NCBI RefSeq assembly: GCF_001022965.1
Contig: NZ_LECZ01000026.1
Span: forward strand, 62,001-126,000
Length of the DNA: 64,000 nt
Direction of reading: 5' to 3'
Source: Enterobacter genomosp. O
GTDB lineage: Bacteria > Pseudomonadota > Gammaproteobacteria > Enterobacterales > Enterobacteriaceae
Position numbers and translations under genes: made by a program. Below are positions 30,324 through 38,777 of this stretch, one piece after another. Below the pieces are notes generated by a model. That model made no database searches. It was given only the letters and a program-made list of their open reading frames with translations, and was not told where the DNA came from. How positions within the stretch are numbered: position 1 is the stretch's first letter; the number at the start of each line of letters is the position of its first letter.

Positions 30324-31495
30324 GCGAGGTTGTCATTATTGCAGCCCGGCGCACGGCGACGGGCGCATTTCAGGGCGCGCTTGCGGAGCATTCCGCCTCT
30401 GACCTGGGAAGCCGGGTCATTCAGGCGCTCCTGAAAGAATCGGGCGTTGAGGCCAGTGATATCTCTCAGGTCATTATGGGGCAGGTTCTTACTGCGGGCT
30501 GCGGTCAGAATCCGGCCCGTCAGTCGGCCCTGAATGCCGGATTACCGGTAGAAACGCAATGTCTGACAATCAATAAAGTGTGTGGTTCTGGGCTTAAGGC
30601 GGTCCATCTAGGTATGCAGGCGCTCCGGACGGGTGAGGCTGAGTTTGTTATCGCCGGCGGTCAGGAGAGTATGTCCAACGCGCCGCATATCGCCATGACG
30701 TCGCGTAGCGGAACGCGGCTGGGTGATATCACTCTCAAAGATAGCCTGGTTTCTGACGGGCTCTGGGATGCCTTCAATGATTATCATATGGGTATCACCG
30801 CTGAGAATGTTGCAACGGAGTTTGGTATCAGCCGCGAAATGCAGGATGAGTATGCCCTTGTCTCTCATCACAATGCGCTTGAAGCGCAGGCGCGCGGCAT
30901 TTTTGAGCGCGAAATTGTTCCGGTTGAGTGGCTGACGCGAAAAGGCGAAACGATTAGCGTAGAGAGGGATGAAGGGCCGCGTGCAACCAGTATTGAAAAA
31001 TTGACGAAGCTGAGGCCTGTCTTCCGAAAAGAGGGAACGGTGACGGCGGGAAATGCGTCATCGCTGAATGACGGTGCCGCTGCGGTGTTGCTTTGTACGC
31101 GTGATACCGCCGAAGCGCGTGGCTTGCCGGTTCTGGCTTCGTTGGGCGTGTTTACCAATTCCGGTATCCAGCCGGCATTAATGGGGGCAGCCCCGATTCA
31201 AGCCATTGCCGACTGTCTTTCCCGCTCGGGATGGAAGCCTGAGGATGTCGATCACCTTGAATCCAACGAAGCGTTTGCCGCCCAGGCGCTGGCGGTGATT
31301 CAGCAGGCTGGGATTTCCCCGGATCGTATCAATCCTTACGGCGGGGCCATCGCGCTTGGGCATGCGATAGGCGCATCTGGCTGCCGGATTTTGGTGACGC
31401 TGGTTCATTCCCTGGTCCGTAACGACGGCAAGCGTGGCGTCGCCGCACTGTGCGTAGGTGGTGGGGAAGGCGTCGCGTTGAGCGTTTATCGCTAA
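30320..31495 (+). CDS. Acetyl-CoA acetyltransferase (biosynthetic thiolase)
   Basis: The protein has 391 residues. It has nucleophile C88 (NKVCGSGLK), H348 (GGAIALGHAIG) and C378 (LCVGGGEG), with the NEAFA motif, all as in AtoB/PhaA thiolases. It makes acetoacetyl-CoA from two acetyl-CoA. As the last gene of an AfsA-type operon it could supply the beta-ketoacyl thioester. It is GC-rich unlike the first genes of the operon. Confidence 0.92.
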   Translation: MSEVVIIAARRTATGAFQGALAEHSASDLGSRVIQALLKESGVEASDISQVIMGQVLTAGCGQNPARQSALNAGLPVETQCLTINKVCGSGLKAVHLGMQALRTGEAEFVIAGGQESMSNAPHIAMTSRSGTRLGDITLKDSLVSDGLWDAFNDYHMGITAENVATEFGISREMQDEYALVSHHNALEAQARGIFEREIVPVEWLTRKGETISVERDEGPRATSIEKLTKLRPVFRKEGTVTAGNASSLNDGAAAVLLCTRDTAEARGLPVLASLGVFTNSGIQPALMGAAPIQAIADCLSRSGWKPEDVDHLESNEAFAAQALAVIQQAGISPDRINPYGGAIALGHAIGASGCRILVTLVHSLVRNDGKRGVAALCVGGGEGVALSVYR

Positions 31496-31519
31496 CAGGC
31501 GCGGCGTATCCGTAGACAT

Positions 31520-31547
31520 AAAAAAACCGGGGAAGCCCGGTTTTTTT
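31520..31547. terminator. Bidirectional terminator between thiolase and aldo/keto reductase genes
   Basis: AAAAAACCGGG-GAAG-CCCGGTTTTTTT is symmetric and serves both convergent genes. Confidence 0.9.
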
Positions 31548-31563
31548 ATTTCATGATGAGGTA

Positions 31564-32562
31564 TCAGGCGTTCACGCCCTTCATACCCTCGGCGGAATAG
31601 CGATCGCCTTTGATCGCTATCCGGCGATGAAGGTTATTCAATGATTCAATGTCATTCATATCAAGCACAATATCGGCTGCTTGCGCATTCTCGGTCAGAT
31701 AGTTGAGGTGCTTAGTGCCAGGAATGGGAACAAGCTTATCGTATTGCGCTAACAGCCAGGCAAGGGCAATCTGACCTGCGGTACAGCCGTACTTCGCCGC
31801 CAGCGGGTGGATGACATCGAGCAGCTGGCGATTATGATCGAGGCTGGACTGAACAAAGCGTTCGTTATTTCTACGGAAATCACCTTCTGCAAACTCGCTA
31901 TTGTTCAGGTATTTTCCCGTCAGGAAGCCTCTGCCAAGAGGCGAGTAGGGCACCAGACCAATACCTAGCTCTTTAACGACCGGCAGAATGCTTTCCTCGA
32001 TATCGCGTGTCCACAAAGAATATTCCGTTTGCAGCGCGGTGACCGGATGTACCGCATGGGCCCGTTGCAGCGTTGCAGCAGACACTTCGCAAAGGCCGAT
32101 GTGGTTGATCTTGCCCTCTTTCACCAGGGTGCGCAGACAATCCATACTCTCTTCGACTGGGGTGGCGTTACTCAATCTGTGAAGATAAAAGAGGTCGATT
32201 CGCTCCACGCCAAGCCGCTTGAGGGACTCATTACAGCAGCGGATGATATAGTCAGGCGTATTGTTGATGGTGCGGGCGTAAGACTCGTCAGGCGAGCGGT
32301 CGATGCCGCACTTCGTGGCTATTTTGAACTGCTCGCGAGTGCTTTTATCCAGCCCGGCAAGGAAATGACCGATTAGTCTTTCATTATGACCTCGGCCATA
32401 TAAATTTGCGGTATCAATAAACGTCACGTTCAGATCGATGAGGCTATGCAATACCTGCAGTGAGGCTTTGTCATTAGTCTGGCCGTAAAATTCACTCAGA
32501 CCCATGGCACCATAGCCGACAGCACTGACGGTAAGATTTTGAGATAAAGTACGTGTTTTCAT
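31564..32562 (-). CDS. Aldo/keto reductase
   Basis: The protein has 332 residues and is an NADPH-dependent AKR: DTANLYGRG (Asp and Tyr of the tetrad), ATKCGI (Lys), YLHR (His), and PYSPLGRGFLTGK near the nucleotide pocket. AAGGAG precedes the ATG. It is convergent with the AfsA-type operon and shares its terminator, so a role as the reductase of that pathway is possible but unproved. Confidence 0.88.
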   Translation of the reverse strand: MKTRTLSQNLTVSAVGYGAMGLSEFYGQTNDKASLQVLHSLIDLNVTFIDTANLYGRGHNERLIGHFLAGLDKSTREQFKIATKCGIDRSPDESYARTINNTPDYIIRCCNESLKRLGVERIDLFYLHRLSNATPVEESMDCLRTLVKEGKINHIGLCEVSAATLQRAHAVHPVTALQTEYSLWTRDIEESILPVVKELGIGLVPYSPLGRGFLTGKYLNNSEFAEGDFRRNNERFVQSSLDHNRQLLDVIHPLAAKYGCTAGQIALAWLLAQYDKLVPIPGTKHLNYLTENAQAADIVLDMNDIESLNNLHRRIAIKGDRYSAEGMKGVNA

Positions 32563-32769
32563 AGTTTCTCCTTTTCAGACGCTATGATTGTTTCACCTCA
32601 AATGTGGATACTGAATTTTCATTTTCGTTATGCTGAAAAGGTATCAGTCGACGACGCTCTCCCTCCTGGCTCATTAAAAACGACAAAAGTTGTCTAAACG
32701 TTAAATTCGTCACACTTTTGATGATAAACTGCGCGACTTTTCCGCACGTTTTTATCTTCAGGTGACGCC

Positions 32770-33960
32770 ATGACAGAACATATCCAGCCCTCGACCAAAC
32801 CGCAGACCAAAGAGGTTACTCGCCCCAACTGGTCGGCGGTTTTTTCCGTGGCGTTCTGCGTCGCCTGCCTGATTACCGTTGAGTTTCTGCCGGTGAGCCT
32901 GCTGACGCCGATGGCGCAGGACTTGGGCATTTCCGAAGGCGTGGCGGGGCAGTCCGTTACCGTCACCGCCTTTGTGGCGATGTTCGCCAGCCTGTTTATC
33001 ACGCAGGTGATTGGCGCGATTGACCGCCGTAAAGTGGTCATTCTTTTCAGCGTGCTGCTGACGCTCTCCTGCCTGCTGGTCTCTTTCGCTGAAAGCTTCA
33101 CCCTGCTGCTGCTGGGCCGCGCCTGTCTTGGCTTGGGGCTTGGCGGCTTCTGGGCGATGTCGGCCTCGCTCACTATGCGCCTGGTGCCGGCTCGTACGGT
33201 GCCAAAAGCCCTGTCCGTTATCTTTGGCGCGGTCTCCATCGCGCTGGTGATCGCTGCGCCGCTCGGCAGTTTTCTCGGCGGGATTATCGGCTGGCGTAAC
33301 GTCTTCAATGCGGCGGCGGTGATGGGGCTGCTGTGCATTATCTGGGTGTGGAAAGCGCTGCCGTCGCTGCCGGGCGAAGCGGCGCACCATAAGCAGAACA
33401 TGTTCGCGCTGCTGAAGCGTCCCGGCGTGCTGGCGGGGATGACCGCCATCTTTATGGCCTTTGCCGGGCAGTTTGCCTTCTTCACCTATATCCGCCCGGT
33501 GTTTATGACCATGGCCGGTTTTGACGTGGACGGCCTGACGCTGGTGCTCCTGAGCTTCGGTATCGCCAGCTTTGTCGGCACCTCGCTGTCGTCCCAGTTC
33601 CTGAAACGCTCCCTGAAAGTGGCGCTGGCGGGAGCACCGCTGGTGCTGGCTGTCAGTGCAGCGGTGCTGGTACTGTGGGGCAGCGATAAGTGGGTGGCGT
33701 CTGCGATTGCGATTATCTGGGGCTTTGCCTTTGCGCTGATCCCGGTCGGCTGGTCGACGTGGATCACCCGAACGCTGGCCGATCAGGCGGAGAAAGCCGG
33801 GTCGATTCAGGTGGCGGTGATCCAGCTGGCAAACACCTGCGGCGCGGCGGTGGGCGGCGTTGCGCTTGACCATCTGGGGCTGACGTCACCGCTGGTGATT
33901 TCCGGCACGCTGATGCTGCTGACGGCGCTGCTGGTGGCGGGGAAGGTTAAGGCGAAGTAG
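32770..33960 (+). CDS. nepI: Purine ribonucleoside efflux pump NepI
   Basis: The protein has 396 residues, the same length as E. coli NepI (YicM), an MFS DHA1 transporter. [22 protein letters not shown] carries motif A and [16 protein letters not shown] motif B. It exports purine ribonucleosides such as inosine. Its position after yicN in E. coli shows that 24463-32562 is an insertion relative to K-12. Confidence 0.92.
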   Translation: MTEHIQPSTKPQTKEVTRPNWSAVFSVAFCVACLITVEFLPVSLLTPMAQDLGISEGVAGQSVTVTAFVAMFASLFITQVIGAIDRRKVVILFSVLLTLSCLLVSFAESFTLLLLGRACLGLGLGGFWAMSASLTMRLVPARTVPKALSVIFGAVSIALVIAAPLGSFLGGIIGWRNVFNAAAVMGLLCIIWVWKALPSLPGEAAHHKQNMFALLKRPGVLAGMTAIFMAFAGQFAFFTYIRPVFMTMAGFDVDGLTLVLLSFGIASFVGTSLSSQFLKRSLKVALAGAPLVLAVSAAVLVLWGSDKWVASAIAIIWGFAFALIPVGWSTWITRTLADQAEKAGSIQVAVIQLANTCGAAVGGVALDHLGLTSPLVISGTLMLLTALLVAGKVKAK

Positions 33961-33969
33961 TAAATTCCC

Positions 33970-34063
33970 CCCCTCACCCTAACCCTCTCCCCCAGGGGAG
34001 AGGGGACTGCTCGATGCTGTCTTTTCACCCTCGCCCCTTTGGGGAGAGGGCCGGGGTGAGGGG
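33970..34063. repeat. Large intergenic inverted repeat between nepI and yicL
   Basis: CCCTCACCCTAACCCTCTCCC at the left pairs with GGGGAGAGGGCCGGGGTGAGGGG at the right. It is the same family as the units at 218-260 and 35043-35145, placed between convergent genes. Confidence 0.75.
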
Positions 34064-34071
34064 ACATCAGG

Positions 34072-34977
34072 CTACGCCGATGCCTTAACCCTTCTACGCG
34101 AATCCATCGAAATCAACACCACCGACGATACGATCAGCAGCGTCCCAAGCCAGTCCGGCAGGGTGAACGCCACGCCCAGCAAAATCACCGACAGCAGCGC
34201 GCTGCTCAGCGGCTCGGCGCAGCTCAGAATGCTCGCCTTCGGCCCGCCGATCATCTGCGCGCCTTTCAGATACAGGCTGAACGTTAGCGCCGTGCCGATC
34301 ACCACCAGGTAGAAGAACGCCAGCAACAGGCTGCCGTCGATCACGAACGTGGTTCCGCGTCCGGCGTAAAACGGCGTCAGCATCAATCCGGCAATCAACA
34401 TACTCCAGCCGACAATCGGCAGCGTGCCGTAGCGGGCAATAAGCGTTGACGGATACGTTGTGTAAAACGCCGCGGCAAAGGCCGAGGCAATGCCGAAGAA
34501 CAGCGCGGCAGGGGAGATGGAGAGCGATGTCGGATCGCCGTGGGTGACCAGCAGGAAGGTGCCGACAAGCGACGTCATGATGGCGGACAGGACAAACACG
34601 CCGGGGCGCTTTTTCCGCGCCAGCGCGAACCACGCCACGATAATCGTCGGCGACAGAAACTGCAGCACGGTGGCGGTCGCAGCGTTGGATTTTTCAATCG
34701 TCAGCAGGAAGGTAAGCTGCACGGTAAGCGCGCCGACCAGCGAGAAAATCAGCAGGCTGATGGCGTCTTTGCGATGTTTGATGACCGAGAAAATCTTGTC
34801 GCCGTGAACGAAGGATAAGGTCAGCAGGATCACGCCGGTAAACAGCAGGCGAACCATGGTCAGGTAAGGCGAAGAAATGTGGCTTTTCTCCATGATGTAC
34901 TGCGCGCAAACGCCTGAACTTCCCCATAAAACGGCGGCGATCAGGACGTTTAGCATCCCTTTACGTGTGGAACCCAT
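34072..34977 (-). CDS. yicL: YicL, EamA-family inner-membrane transporter
   Basis: The start at 34977 follows GGGGAGA and matches E. coli YicL ([22 protein letters not shown]); a longer in-frame reading to 35205 only translates an intergenic repeat. The 301-residue protein has about ten helices in two EamA domains. The substrate is unknown. Confidence 0.92.
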   Translation of the reverse strand: MGSTRKGMLNVLIAAVLWGSSGVCAQYIMEKSHISSPYLTMVRLLFTGVILLTLSFVHGDKIFSVIKHRKDAISLLIFSLVGALTVQLTFLLTIEKSNAATATVLQFLSPTIIVAWFALARKKRPGVFVLSAIMTSLVGTFLLVTHGDPTSLSISPAALFFGIASAFAAAFYTTYPSTLIARYGTLPIVGWSMLIAGLMLTPFYAGRGTTFVIDGSLLLAFFYLVVIGTALTFSLYLKGAQMIGGPKASILSCAEPLSSALLSVILLGVAFTLPDWLGTLLIVSSVVLISMDSRRRVKASA

Positions 34978-35042
34978 GTTCTCCCCTGCGATGTTGTCGT
35001 TAATTCGGTCAACAGCATAGCATGGTTGTGTGCGGCCTGATG

Positions 35043-35145
35043 CCCTCAACCCGGCCCTCTCCCACGGGGCTGAGGGTTCCCCACAAAATAATGCCTGCAC
35101 GGACGACCCCCTCTCCCTTGAGGGAGAGGGCTGGGGTGAGGGGGA
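35043..35145. repeat. Intergenic inverted repeat upstream of yicL
   Basis: CCCTCAACCCGGCCCTCTCCC pairs with GGGAGAGGGCTGGGGTGAGGGG; it is the third copy of the repeat family in the window. Part of a related unit (CCCTCAGCCCACAGGGAGAGGG) recurs at 35490-35511. Confidence 0.75.
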
Positions 35146-35520
35146 ACATACGGCTCTGGTGGTCATTCCGTTCACTTCATGTTCCTTGCTACTCTGTAAC
35201 GACATGGCCGGTGAACGTGCCAGGGTGGCTCAATCGCCACCACCCTGGCGACCCGGGCTCCCGGCGGTAAATCGCCGCTTTGCGGTACCCTCAGCTTATT
35301 CCTTCAGGCTATCGGGTCGGGCATGAGCCTGCATCCCTGCAGGCCACGCCCTCTCGGCGCATCCCTGCGCCTCGCCCCGGCCTTACGGAAACGCCTCGGC
35401 GATTTACAGCCGGACCAGGGCATCGCTGTAATCCATTCATTTTCCTGAAACAACATTCACCGCTTCCGGTTAAAAAAATTACTGGGGATCCCTCAGCCCA
35501 CAGGGAGAGGGAGCAAACAC
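35146..35520. other. Non-coding, structure-rich stretch between yicL and the porin gene
   Basis: About 375 bases without a credible gene. It contains several inverted repeats (for example CCAGGGTGG...CCACCCTGG at 35220-35246) and lies between two copies of the CCCTCA/GAGGG repeat. It looks like a composite intergenic repeat element. Frames through it give low-complexity peptides only. Confidence 0.5.
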
Positions 35521-35521
35521 T

Positions 35522-35549
35522 AAAAACGGCAACGTTGCGTTGCCGTTTT
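35522..35549 (-). terminator. Terminator of the beta-glucoside PTS operon
   Basis: AAAACGGCAACG / CGTTGCCGTTTT is a perfect palindrome with T residues on the minus strand, 10 bases after the porin stop. Confidence 0.85.
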
Positions 35550-35558
35550 GCTTTTATC

Positions 35559-36938
35559 TTAGAACCACGCCTCCCACATCGCGCCGACGTTGAAGTCGTC
35601 GAGCGTTTCGTCTTTGGTGCCGTTCACGCGCGCGGTGCGTTCGTTATCCACTTTGCCGCCGGTCACGTAGAAGCGCAGCATCGGACGGAACTCCGGCCCC
35701 ATGGCGATAGACATGTTCTGCGAGAGGGTCAGCTTCCAGCCCTTGTTGTCGCCGCCGTTATCGTAATCCACATGCTGCCAGCCCGCTTCCAGCCAGGTGG
35801 AGTGAACGTCGTTCCACCAGTGCATCGGACGCACGATGGCATTGTAGTTCTTGCGGTTGTCGGTTTTATCGCGGCTGTTGTCGTAGTCGTGGAAGGCGAG
35901 GATGTACTCTACCTGCGTGGCCTGGGTGAATTTGTACAGCCCTTCGAAGCTGGCGTAGACCGTGGTCAGGTCCTCGGTTTTGTTGAACACGCTGTTGTCC
36001 GCGTTATCAGAGTAGCGGGCAATCACCTTGTTCACGCCGCTGTCGTTGGTGTGGCTCAGCACCACGCCGCCCTGCCAGGCGTTCAGACGCTCGTCGCTCT
36101 CCACCGCCTTGGAGTCAAAGCCGTAGTTGGCATACAGCTCCATGTCGATCGGGCCGAGCTTCATGCCGTGGATTTTTGAGGTCGCTGCGTAGTTGCCTTT
36201 ATCGCCCGTGCCGGAACCGCCGGTACAGGTGATGCGCGACGGGTTCGCTTCATCTTCCATCACTTCCGGGCTACAGGATTCCACCGCCGCCACGGCTGCG
36301 ACGTCAAACTGCACGCCGCCGATATCGAAGTTCTTCACCCCGGCGCCCTGGCCGTCGTGGTTCATCCAGAAGTAATCGTTAATGCCCTGCTGCGGACGCT
36401 GGTGGAAGTCGCGGCCGGCCCAGAAGTAGGCGTTCGGGTTAGACGCCATAATATTGGTCACCCCGGCGTAGGCCTTTTTCAGGTTAACTTCATCGCCCCA
36501 GTGATCGATCATCACGTTGATGTCCCAGATGGCGCCGTTTTCACCCTTAAAGGCTTTGGAGAGCTGGAATTCCCCGCCGTTGCCTTCGTTACCCAGACGA
36601 CCAATCGCGGACGCGCCGTTATAGGAGCCGTCTACCGCCACGTATTTCTGATCGGCGGCCTGGAAGTGCGCGCCGTAGCGGGCGTAGCCGGTAAACTTAA
36701 TGCCGAACGGAATCGCCATGTCCGGGGACTGCGCCGCGCTTTGCGGCTCGGTCACCACGTCCGCTTTTTTCGCGACGGCAGCGTCCATTTTGGCCTGACG
36801 CTCGGCCAGGGCTTTGTCCACCGCTTTTGCCACAATGGCGTCAATTTGCTCCTGCGTGAATTCCTGTGCGAGCACGGAAATTGGGCAAAGCGCGGCGATA
36901 ACCGCCATGGTTAATGGAAGTTTTTTAATCGTATTCAT
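35559..36938 (-). CDS. LamB/BglH-like carbohydrate porin
   Basis: The protein has 459 residues. It has a signal peptide (about 1-24, VLAQ), a short coiled-coil-like segment (QEQIDAIVAKAVDKALAERQAK), then a maltoporin-type barrel (FTGYARYGAHFQ, FWAGRDFHQR) ending in the outer-membrane C-terminal MWEAWF. It would admit beta-glucosides across the outer membrane. It is the last gene of the PTS locus, 137 bases after the EIIA gene. Confidence 0.9.
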   Translation of the reverse strand: MNTIKKLPLTMAVIAALCPISVLAQEFTQEQIDAIVAKAVDKALAERQAKMDAAVAKKADVVTEPQSAAQSPDMAIPFGIKFTGYARYGAHFQAADQKYVAVDGSYNGASAIGRLGNEGNGGEFQLSKAFKGENGAIWDINVMIDHWGDEVNLKKAYAGVTNIMASNPNAYFWAGRDFHQRPQQGINDYFWMNHDGQGAGVKNFDIGGVQFDVAAVAAVESCSPEVMEDEANPSRITCTGGSGTGDKGNYAATSKIHGMKLGPIDMELYANYGFDSKAVESDERLNAWQGGVVLSHTNDSGVNKVIARYSDNADNSVFNKTEDLTTVYASFEGLYKFTQATQVEYILAFHDYDNSRDKTDNRKNYNAIVRPMHWWNDVHSTWLEAGWQHVDYDNGGDNKGWKLTLSQNMSIAMGPEFRPMLRFYVTGGKVDNERTARVNGTKDETLDDFNVGAMWEAWF

Positions 36939-37075
36939 GGTTATCTCAATATAGTTTAATTTTATTCAGACAATAACCATCCCGCTCCGATCTGACAGAG
37001 TATGTCGCTATCATCAGAACAAGTGGAATTCTATTTAAGGTCCAGAGGTATTACAGTAATTTATTTCGCCATAGA

Positions 37076-37378
37076 TTATCTCTGATATAAATGAATAATT
37101 TCTTCAGACAGTTCACGCGCTAATAGCGAATTCATTAAATGATCCTGCGCGTGCACCATAATTAAGGTCATCGGCTGGCGGGCTTCACCTGCATCCTGCT
37201 CGATCAGTTTGGTCTGCATCTTGTGCGCCTGGCGCGCGTAGCCATCGGCTTCGCGCAGCAGGCTTTTGGCTTCGTCAATGTTGCCCTGACGCGCCGCGTG
37301 CAGTGCCTCAAAGCATAGGCTGCGGGACTGGCCGGCATTGACGATAATTTCCATTACGGCTTCTTCTAATACGATCAT
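37076..37378 (-). CDS. PTS lactose/cellobiose-type EIIA
   Basis: The protein has 100 residues from the ATG at 37378 (a GTG one codon earlier is possible). The phosphorylated His is in MVHAQDHLM (about residue 76), as in ChbA and LacF. It passes phosphate from HPr to the EIIB at 40115. The gene follows the GH1 gene directly. Confidence 0.92.
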   Translation of the reverse strand: MIVLEEAVMEIIVNAGQSRSLCFEALHAARQGNIDEAKSLLREADGYARQAHKMQTKLIEQDAGEARQPMTLIMVHAQDHLMNSLLARELSEEIIHLYQR

Positions 37379-37383
37379 CACAA

Positions 37384-38760
37384 TTACTCTCTGTCAAAGC
37401 TGTTATTTAAGGCGGTGGCGGCAAACCACTCCCCGCTTTTCTTAATGGTGCGCTGCTGCGTCTTTAAATCGAGCTGGATAAATCCGTAGCGATTTTTATA
37501 CGCATTGCACCACGACCAGTTATCAATAAATGTCCACATATGGTAGCCAAGACAATTGCACCCTTCGCTAATGCCTTTGTGCAGCCAGGTTAAATGCCCG
37601 GATATAAAATCAATGCGGTATTGATCGTTAATCTGGCCATTTTCAATAAAACGCTGCTCGTTTTCGACGCCCATGCCGTTTTCAGAAATAAAGCAGCGAG
37701 GGTTGCCGTAATTGTCGCGCAGGTTAACCAGAATATCGTAAATACCCGGCTCGTAGATTTCCCAGCCGCGGTACGGGTTCATCTTGCGGCCCGGCATCTC
37801 GTAACTATCAAAGAACCATTCCGGCATAAACGGCGCCTGCGGGTTCACCGCGCTGTCGCGACACTTCACGCGACGCGGCTGATAGTAGTTAACGCCGAGC
37901 AGGTCGATTTTCCCTTCCGCAATCAGGAAACCATCTTCCGGCTTGCAGGCGGGCAGCTGATCGTAGGATTTCAACAACGCCACCAGATCGGCCGGATACT
38001 CCCCGCGCAGCACCGGGTCGAGGAAGCTGCGGTTAAACATCAGGTCCGCCACGTGCGCCGCTTTGACGTCGGCCGGGTTTTGCGAGCGCGGGTAGGACGG
38101 CGTCAGGTTCAACACGATGCCGATTTCCCCCGCGTAATGCCCGGCTCGGTATGCGCGCACCGCCAGCGAATGGGCCAGCACGGTGTGATACGCCACGGTA
38201 GCCGCCCGGCGGAAATCGACCACGTTGGGATAGTGGAAGTCGTACAGATAACCGCCCTCCACCGGGACGATGGGCTCGTTGAAGGTAAACCAGTGCAGCA
38301 CGCGGTCGCCAAACAGATCGAAGCAAATCTGCGCATAGCGGGCGTAAGCGTGCACCACGTCGCGGTTTTCCCAGCCTCCGATCTCCTGCATCGCCATCGG
38401 CATGTCGAAATGGAACAGGGTGATAAACGGCGTGATGCCCTGTTCATTCAGCTCATCAATGACCTGATTATAAAAATCGACCGCCTCCGGGTTCACTTCA
38501 CCGATGCCGTCGGGGATCAGGCGCGCCCAGCTAATCGACGTGCGAAAGCTGTTGTGGTTCAGCTGCTTTAACAGCTGAATGTCCGTTTTCCAGTGCTGAT
38601 AAAACGTGGAGGTCTGCTGCGGCCCCACGCCGTTGTGAAAACGGTTCGGCTCGCGGGCAAACCAGTAATCCCACGTGGTTTCCCCCTCTCTTGCCCCTTC
38701 GGTCTGGAGAGCGGAGCTTGCGCTGCCCCACCAGAAGTTATCGGGAAATGCGTATTTCAT
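37384..38760 (-). CDS. GH1 6-phospho-beta-glucosidase
   Basis: The protein has 458 residues. The acid/base Glu is E162 (TFNEP) and the nucleophile is E360 (ISENG). It cleaves the phosphorylated beta-glucoside delivered by the adjacent PTS to glucose-6-phosphate and an aglycone or glucose. It is normal for the family in length and lies between the EIIC and EIIA genes. Confidence 0.93.
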   Translation of the reverse strand: MKYAFPDNFWWGSASSALQTEGAREGETTWDYWFAREPNRFHNGVGPQQTSTFYQHWKTDIQLLKQLNHNSFRTSISWARLIPDGIGEVNPEAVDFYNQVIDELNEQGITPFITLFHFDMPMAMQEIGGWENRDVVHAYARYAQICFDLFGDRVLHWFTFNEPIVPVEGGYLYDFHYPNVVDFRRAATVAYHTVLAHSLAVRAYRAGHYAGEIGIVLNLTPSYPRSQNPADVKAAHVADLMFNRSFLDPVLRGEYPADLVALLKSYDQLPACKPEDGFLIAEGKIDLLGVNYYQPRRVKCRDSAVNPQAPFMPEWFFDSYEMPGRKMNPYRGWEIYEPGIYDILVNLRDNYGNPRCFISENGMGVENEQRFIENGQINDQYRIDFISGHLTWLHKGISEGCNCLGYHMWTFIDNWSWCNAYKNRYGFIQLDLKTQQRTIKKSGEWFAATALNNSFDRE

Positions 38761-38777
38761 GACTCTTCCTCTTTGAC

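Noticed and set aside
32758..33873. 371-codon open frame on the minus strand
   Set aside because: Antisense of nepI; low-complexity Gln/Arg/His text and no homology to known proteins.
34978..35205. N-terminal extension of yicL
   Set aside because: Translates the CCCTCA/GAGGG repeat; the family start at 34977 has a good ribosome site.
35280..36179. 299-codon plus-strand open frame
   Set aside because: Runs from the intergenic repeat into the antisense of the porin gene; no supporting motif.
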